The position numbers and the translations under genes were made by a program. 64,000 nt of DNA from Urechis unicinctus (taxonomy: Eukaryota; Annelida; Polychaeta; Xenopneusta; Urechidae), in the NCBI GenBank assembly GCA_034190875.2, contig CM067358.1, positions 50,508,843-50,572,842 of the forward strand, read 5' to 3'. Shown piece after piece: positions 58,401-64,000 of this stretch. Every line of letters starts with the position of its first letter. Position 1 is the first letter of the stretch. The notes beneath the pieces are model-generated. The model saw nothing but the letters and a program-made list of their open reading frames with translations. It had not been told where the DNA came from and ran no database searches.

Positions 58401-60613
58401 TGAACAGGCTCAGCACTCTCCTTTTCTTTGACCTCTGCACTACATTCAATGTGTTTTGGCGACTCGGGTTGCATGGCAACGACTTCTGCTGCAGCATCCT
58501 CATTTGATAAGCTCCTCACATCACTAATTACGAGATGCTCTTCTTTGCACTCTGAATCACTATGAGCTAGGAGAGGTGCATCTTCAGCAACTCCATCTGA
58601 ACCCTCCTCATCCCTCTCCTCCGCAGAATCACTCACTGATGGCTTCTCATCAACATTATCCTTTTTATCTATGCCAATAGCAGCATCAATATTGAGTCCA
58701 GCTTCTGCAGCAGCGACATCACTGCTGCTTATAGCTACAACTGCCACTGCCATTTCTTTTTCTTTCAGCACCGGCCTATCATGGCAAATGCTATTCTTTT
58801 TCTCCACAGTGTGAACTGTGTGGATTTCATCATCAGTTCCAGGGGGCTTTTTCACTACATTTTCACTATGGCTACTTTTCAAAGGGGCGACACTTTCATT
58901 GCAGTCAGTTTTGGCTCTTTTCACACTTTTTTCAGCACCAGCTTTGGACTTAATGATTGATGCTTCATTGTTACATTTGGTCTTTGATGTCATAAATTCA
59001 CCAGTTTTTGTGAGCACTGCATCGTGATCAGCAGAGAGAGGTACTGCGGGGTCGCCATCACCAGCAGGCTTTGGAATTTGGACAGATGCATCAGTTACAC
59101 TTTTATTCACTCTTGTAGAAGGCGAATGTTCATCAGTCTTTGGCTTTGAAATGATGTCGGAATCAGTCTTTGCTTTAGCAACAGAACCATCCTCAGGAAT
59201 ATTAACCAAAGGAGCAGCACTATCTGTGACTGTTTTTGTTGGCTTTGAAAGCCCAGTGTCACTGCTAGCTTTAGGCTTTTCACTGCAAGTCTTAATTTTG
59301 GTCACAGACACAATTGCACCCTTGACATCTGTAACATTATCTGGTTTATCCTTACACTCAACAGTAGCACTCGTTTTATCTGCACTATCCTTGCTTACAC
59401 TAGAAGTGCTTTCTCCTTTCAGAGATTCTTTTGCAGGACCAGCCAGAACTTTACTGAGGTAGGTCTTGGCTGCTTTTTTATTGCGTAGCCTAGCCGAATG
59501 TCGCACAGGAGGCTTGATTTTGGTTGGCATCCACTGTGGAGTACGCTTCCTTTTGACAACACCCCCAGCATACTTAGTTCCGATCACTATCCCAGAGCTA
59601 GACACATGCCTGGGTGATGGCATATGTCGTATTATGGGCAAGTATCTGGGTGGCAAGTTGACATTAACCATAGGCGTAGAATTGTAGATCTTTTTCTTGC
59701 GACACACTTTGAGAAGACCCCCAGGGAGCCCAGAATGCTGATCTGAAGGCACAGTTTTCAAAATGGTATGATTTTCTGCCCTGGTATCGTTGACTAGATT
59801 ATCTGAAGACACACCGGCTACTACGGTCCCTGCTTCCAGTTGAGATTTGAGATTGTCTGGAACTCCATCTAGAAGCAAGTTTACACTGGCTGCACCAAAT
59901 CGAGACCAATAGTTCACCCCATCAATGTTTGCAAGTCTTTTCTTCATCGCAAATTTGATAGGCACAGACCGATTGAATGTCTCTGAGGGGATGGGCTGAT
60001 CCTTTTCAGGCGGTTCCAGTCCAGGTTGCTGTGCTGAGCTCAGATCTGGTGCACTGTGTATTGGCCTGGTACAACCAGAGGTGGATGTTGTGGCCACATC
60101 CATGGCACATGTGCTTGTATGGGATGTGTCAGATGCTGAGGTGAATGTGTTACAGGACACAGCAACACCATCAGAACAATGGTTGACATAGGACCCTATC
60201 CTTATAGATGATTCAGTTTTACTTGGGCCACTGTCCACTTCCTTTGAGGCAGTATCTAATGACCTAGAACTGATGCTGCAAGCTGGTTCTTGATTCACCA
60301 CACCTAAGGTCAGCTTGGAGGAAGAACATATCACTGTGCCATTGGAACCCAGATTTAATGGATTTGCGGCGGAAGCAATCTGTGGTGGGGGCTTATCCAC
60401 GTCAATCTGGCTGGGAAAGTCCTCTGCCACTTTCAGCCCATCATTGACGTGGGCATCCTCAAAGCTGGAAGCAGTAACTGGGTGTTTGTATGGCCACAAG
60501 AAGCGCTTCTTTGGTGGTATGCAGCCAATATTGGTGGGGCCTTTGGAGATACTCTCCTTAGGAGGGCCATAGAAACTGTCCCCCTCCTTCCCCGCCATGG
60601 TTAAAGCACTCAC
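52466..60613 (-). CDS. Giant AT-hook/basic-acidic nuclear protein, single-exon ORF of ~2,700 residues
   Basis: An 8.1-kb open frame without interruption. The likely start is the second ATG (60598; context ACCATGGCG), giving 2,710 residues; the first ATG at 60613 gives 2,715. The protein is mostly disordered, rich in Ser, Pro, Glu and Lys, with many basic clusters (KKRKRKH types, e.g. KGKRKHKRHTAH) that would act as nuclear localisation signals. Two AT-hook-like segments, RGRKPGTVRGRGRG (from residue 1937) and RRGRARGRP (from 1980), suggest minor-groove DNA binding. An acidic run of Glu/Asp follows at ~1995-2015. A conserved-looking segment, DEAFNARLFALYRHDRFKTR, is near residue 2080, then an Arg/His-rich block. 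The C-terminus is Ser/Asp-rich. A splice acceptor-like AG (minus strand, near 60729) suggests a 5' UTR intron upstream. It is most likely a chromatin or transcription regulator; I do not recognise the family. Confidence 0.85.
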   Translation of the reverse strand: MSALTMAGKEGDSFYGPPKESISKGPTNIGCIPPKKRFLWPYKHPVTASSFEDAHVNDGLKVAEDFPSQIDVDKPPPQIASAANPLNLGSNGTVICSSSKLTLGVVNQEPACSISSRSLDTASKEVDSGPSKTESSIRIGSYVNHCSDGVAVSCNTFTSASDTSHTSTCAMDVATTSTSGCTRPIHSAPDLSSAQQPGLEPPEKDQPIPSETFNRSVPIKFAMKKRLANIDGVNYWSRFGAASVNLLLDGVPDNLKSQLEAGTVVAGVSSDNLVNDTRAENHTILKTVPSDQHSGLPGGLLKVCRKKKIYNSTPMVNVNLPPRYLPIIRHMPSPRHVSSSGIVIGTKYAGGVVKRKRTPQWMPTKIKPPVRHSARLRNKKAAKTYLSKVLAGPAKESLKGESTSSVSKDSADKTSATVECKDKPDNVTDVKGAIVSVTKIKTCSEKPKASSDTGLSKPTKTVTDSAAPLVNIPEDGSVAKAKTDSDIISKPKTDEHSPSTRVNKSVTDASVQIPKPAGDGDPAVPLSADHDAVLTKTGEFMTSKTKCNNEASIIKSKAGAEKSVKRAKTDCNESVAPLKSSHSENVVKKPPGTDDEIHTVHTVEKKNSICHDRPVLKEKEMAVAVVAISSSDVAAAEAGLNIDAAIGIDKKDNVDEKPSVSDSAEERDEEGSDGVAEDAPLLAHSDSECKEEHLVISDVRSLSNEDAAAEVVAMQPESPKHIECSAEVKEKESAEPVQPVSEKASDSLVKHPRVKKGKRKHKRHTAHSNSEESANMEIVTANHSAESSEELYKKKAPKVVLYNGGGGANHWKCSLSDKQLLKVCKVVLDKLPDKMSHQSVHITNLPVQDEVDDEVPGDEDSPVVEMAHVKPVVHYPAKPVQDDDYDSDPDKLVIDTGEDPLPQLSSPTVKCPETRKRPKPSPRSKKFKMKRRKRWECSALKEDEEVESQSVVDVSEMQPVQNEAQCVELVPDAPRADTPCLGMESAIGDNDVCVDVPASPQPADPHTKVCDMQSGSQTAAAEMPFSEVSGPQTVVKTDDQLVIKELAGTALESSQAITPELEELPQKRVSPLTVPAVKEKKKKGRHRSRSKESSKKRDKSSSKIKTEHHAIRIPGGKNLKIKICQMILVDKEVDLSQPQVANNIFSCQCLPHNKDCQLSSCKNSSSVEESTKDSQCQKSEVEPLSVSQTDQTQVTVMDDTPSLGQDMMTDSMPAPAPGTEPEPAENEALTSSKTICDKEEAVSEPAPLVQRLSDGVSFSLKINSEVVGRRKKRKNASHKHSKTMGEDFDEHNNVHETVEPKAILHSKTSPEFNDSKEPNNHTGSNEDLTESTDSIDPSNQRDSVIHNGSQGNTDTPDCLPSRKQKASNQYAEECDGIVTRVAFQRNTDPAIETVVLDSYSPELTDDRPEPGKAPKFFSSQRRKSSEGCSNVVSELITRRKSTNKKVPSGSDNSVSQKAGRRKSDAAAQLRKFLSKATKSGVHDNAKTVSRGHSRPKLESKVSIPVPKSKTPNKSEGHGKVPLGSPSADWKMAVMNQIKQFSQELHNKPEEESDVEESILESQKSPVSEKVLTRSPVQSQSPEVIQSPSPLGVEERCKDLFAVPKPVTTNGSKETRQEIGGSVLLGLLTDNSVGKPSKATCDEILPVLKENIYGPRQHNSFVSPNYAKEVSSWMSDISDEDDNYSHKRHSAQSKSNNYDPSVPLPNNSSCLQNKVAHKSAAKAKQAYDALDRLSSKVHEGNFAVPISPAPHVLPAGMPDRAAPRLPLPCTGDIQVAKKPYEAMADSMIPCSVVVSDVEMDAPRQETPTHLSSSEHSEWECELLGVNEDSHVPPLPLNQTVGNPRLSSGPVRKRGVGKRGLRKEQEAVVPLEKAALPVVNHVPAKKMDLYEFDNSEEKIPVVVPPTNTSSLSEPLQHAAIPSAIPSYLSSYPYQGIDFRGRKPGTVRGRGRGAKRGGRGTGMRKKFSFEGKDDPTYMPVAARRGRARGRPAYVDIRQEPEEEEEEDEDVDEAAEEAEEESTPTHAASDSPLSFYQPAYQQFTSVNEDDYESALDDPDAGTASDKHFEVDQVSDEAFNARLFALYRHDRFKTRNKAKLRQIVNFQNTDWLERSTGDSARSGYDSKEDSGGIISSDNLDKPPEIKRSRKGKSHRRHRDKHRKRRRSESARDTPSPTAHIRLKIKLPKKPESPLVTSEIIEVASASPGSPPGLQVNAPYTDGIEPISDDDEPPCLSPIHMPQLHHPEPPLLHRATQLPFKDSLPKGCPLLEGESNSPFTGIPTDIDNHDHVTETGQMISSAVSTESESVPTYTSHLRVATKLSSHVSQQQVPSSSSDEESDASGNLTDPGLEDNYQHPNFERNLKELYERSKKCKRKGKDLVCGEGSDRESSGCAVRSNMSEMNKVVEETSAGLYVPIHSPISSDDSDEGEYYSTTNIVFQVEDSAYNSDVNHSFSSSLKDNDGTLSEAPSSVDTGNHSTPSHESQQRSQSTELDMNWGIEGLIHEALALSLNNDIEESFMHHATRAVDLDRLIQGSRTLFADIKEQSEKETENLVRPEAALCVRPKLEDDDYGGLSPAQPLCAMAQTEDAVFKAPFAVLDNNKAGKRACRRRKSLGSKSPRSFSPGYCNYVSFSLMEDNSMDKLISQPSSRNIDQDSPNAHYFGEEGGADETDVENGIDDMLLGRRRRLSTHHYIGLTGDSDERESIWSSIDNAIDLSW

Positions 60614-62302
60614 TCAAGCGTCACATGTACTCCATAGAGTTCAACATGGGCTTATCACAACAAAAAACTCAAGCAATCAACACAACATCTTGTTGATTTC
60701 TGTCAGTCACCAACATCTTCAATTATCTGAAACCAACAAAATAAACAATTAGCAATGAATAAACAGTAACTTGGTGGATAAACCAAGAAAATTACAAATT
60801 AAAAACACATTTCAATGAGTGTAAAGTGGATATTTTTTTATCAGTGATGATTTGACATAAGTTATTTTAGTAATTACTCCTCTATAAAGAAGTTACTGAG
60901 CTTTTTCTAGGCACAATACAAAGCCCTAATACATAAACACCACAAACACGTTTATAAGTCAACAACATAATTTTTCTCCCAAAGATACACCAGTTCATAC
61001 ACATTTATATTACCTATCACTGAATTAATTGACAGAGAATAATCAAAAAGGGCTAAACTTGCCAGTGATCCTACACTGGCCATGCATTCAGATACAGACA
61101 CAGTTCAATTTCTGAGTGAAAACCGTGTATAATGGTGGTGTTGTGATTAACATATACCAAGTATGATGCCCATTTGAAGCTAGTGTTGGTGACAAGTCCA
61201 TATCTCATATAGCCAAATGAGAAAATAACAAAGTTAAGAAACTGGCTGCTTCTTCAAACAGTACATTTTTCTTAATAGACATCTATCTATACCTATACAT
61301 TTAAATAAATAGCAACATAAAATTTATTGGTGATTCTATAATTATGATTAAGTACAGAATTTGCTGTGAATATATCATAAACTCTTAAAAGCTTCATTCT
61401 TTTCTACTTCAATCAGTCAATACCCAGGATATATAAACAAGAGACTTAAGTAATAACATATGAATAATCATTATATATACATATAGTACATCAAACAAAA
61501 ATCTCATAAGTCGTTATTTAAATGTGTATATTTAAAGGAAATCTAAATCTTGACGTCACAATTTGAAAAACTGACGAATAAAAATCCCAGTTCGGAAGTG
61601 TTGATTTGGGGAAGCTGGGATGAATAGACGACCCATTTTAAGAACGACAAATCTGATAATTGGAATAACTAAGAACCCATTTAGTTCAATAGAACTCAGA
61701 CCGTCAGAAAGCGAAAACCTTTTCTCATTAATTTGCGGCATTGATGAAATTTTATAAATAAACGGGCGATAATATGCACGATTTCGTGAAATCTGAGTAG
61801 CACCAAAGCCAGTCGTTGCGTCGTAAAGGTGAAAATAGTAAGGAAAAAATACGTACTGTCTTTCTCGACATATTTGCTCCATGTGGTTTCGATTTAAAGT
61901 CCAATCGACACGATCATATTTGGTTTTAAGGAATTGTCATAGGTAAAATCTGTTCACATATCAAAATGTCGAAAGATTATAATCAAAGCAGTACCACTGC
62001 AGACATCTGGCGTGGAAAATTCGCAAAGTAACGCGACGCTTGCGCCATCTGTCGAATGAAAAGTTCTTCTGGAAGCAAAATTTGCCGCCAATTTCGCTCA
62101 AAAAGTACAAATATAGAAAAATGCTCCCCAACAAGAGTGAGGTCGCCTGTAAAATATAAAGGGAAATATTTACAGACTGTCGGGACAATATATTCATATG
62201 ATTTGCTGGTATATTGACGGATAACTAGCATCTAAAAGACATTTTGTGGTAAATGTGGGTTGATGACCCCCAAAAGAGATTTGTATACATATGTATACAT
62301 AT
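60614..62302. other. 5' UTR/intron and upstream region of the AT-hook gene
   Basis: On the minus strand, GTTGGTTTCAG at ~60739-60729 looks like a splice acceptor, so a non-coding first exon may lie further right. No convincing coding exon was found; the frame at 61556-61882 has no motif. Confidence 0.4.
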
Positions 62303-62428
<126 letters not shown>

Positions 62429-62534
62429 ATGTGTGGTATACATGTACATATATATATTTATACATATGAATATACATCTATATCATTCTTTCCCTAAACA
62501 ATATAAACATATGATTAAATATGCGTGTGTGTAT

Positions 62535-64000
<1,466 letters not shown>

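Overview
The window is nuclear DNA from an animal. It has spliced genes with GT-AG introns, a PRD-class homeobox gene, dynactin p24 and a beta-1,4-galactosyltransferase, embedded in intergenic DNA rich in microsatellites, minisatellites and decayed retroelements. The mix of Ty3-, DIRS- and LINE-type remnants, long TA tracts and Thr/Pro mucin repeats fits a marine invertebrate, perhaps a lophotrochozoan such as a mollusc. I cannot fix the phylum from sequence alone.

Layout. 1-6423: 5' part of a mucin-like secreted protein gene on the minus strand, built of an 18-bp minisatellite (TPEATT/TPEETT) and running off the left edge. 6424-14411: intergenic DNA with several short tandem arrays. 14412-16545: a complete LTR element carrying only a gag-like ORF, with matching target-site duplication. 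18209-24471: four-exon gene (+) for an unrecognised zinc-binding, coiled-coil protein with sixteen exact 18-residue Arg/Ser repeats; its first intron holds a 33-bp minisatellite. 26466-27836: three-exon PRD-class homeobox gene (+) with a CtBP-type PLDLS motif. 28585-32728: decayed Ty3/Gypsy gag-pol. 33260-34200: decayed DIRS-like element. 35850-36195: tandem repeats. 38584-44138: nine-exon beta-1,4-galactosyltransferase (+) with an unusual cysteine-rich C-terminal extension and second membrane segment. 46796-49988: seven-exon dynactin subunit 3 gene (+), essentially complete. 52466-60613: one 2.7-kilo-residue ORF (-) for a basic/acidic AT-hook-type nuclear protein, tail to tail with the dynactin gene. 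62300-63063: long TA/TATA tracts.

The host genes do not form an obvious pathway: Golgi glycosylation, dynein cargo transport, transcription and a secreted mucin. Two host genes carry a single-base frame break at a homopolymer (C run at 21475, G run at 27184), while the dynactin exons and the 8.1-kb ORF are clean. This points to isolated assembly errors rather than general decay. The mucin array is far more broken.

Most unusual observations: the galactosyltransferase that appears anchored at both ends, the gag-only LTR element with intact hallmarks, the PRD homeobox gene of uncertain family, the two in-frame minisatellites, and the giant uninterrupted AT-hook ORF.
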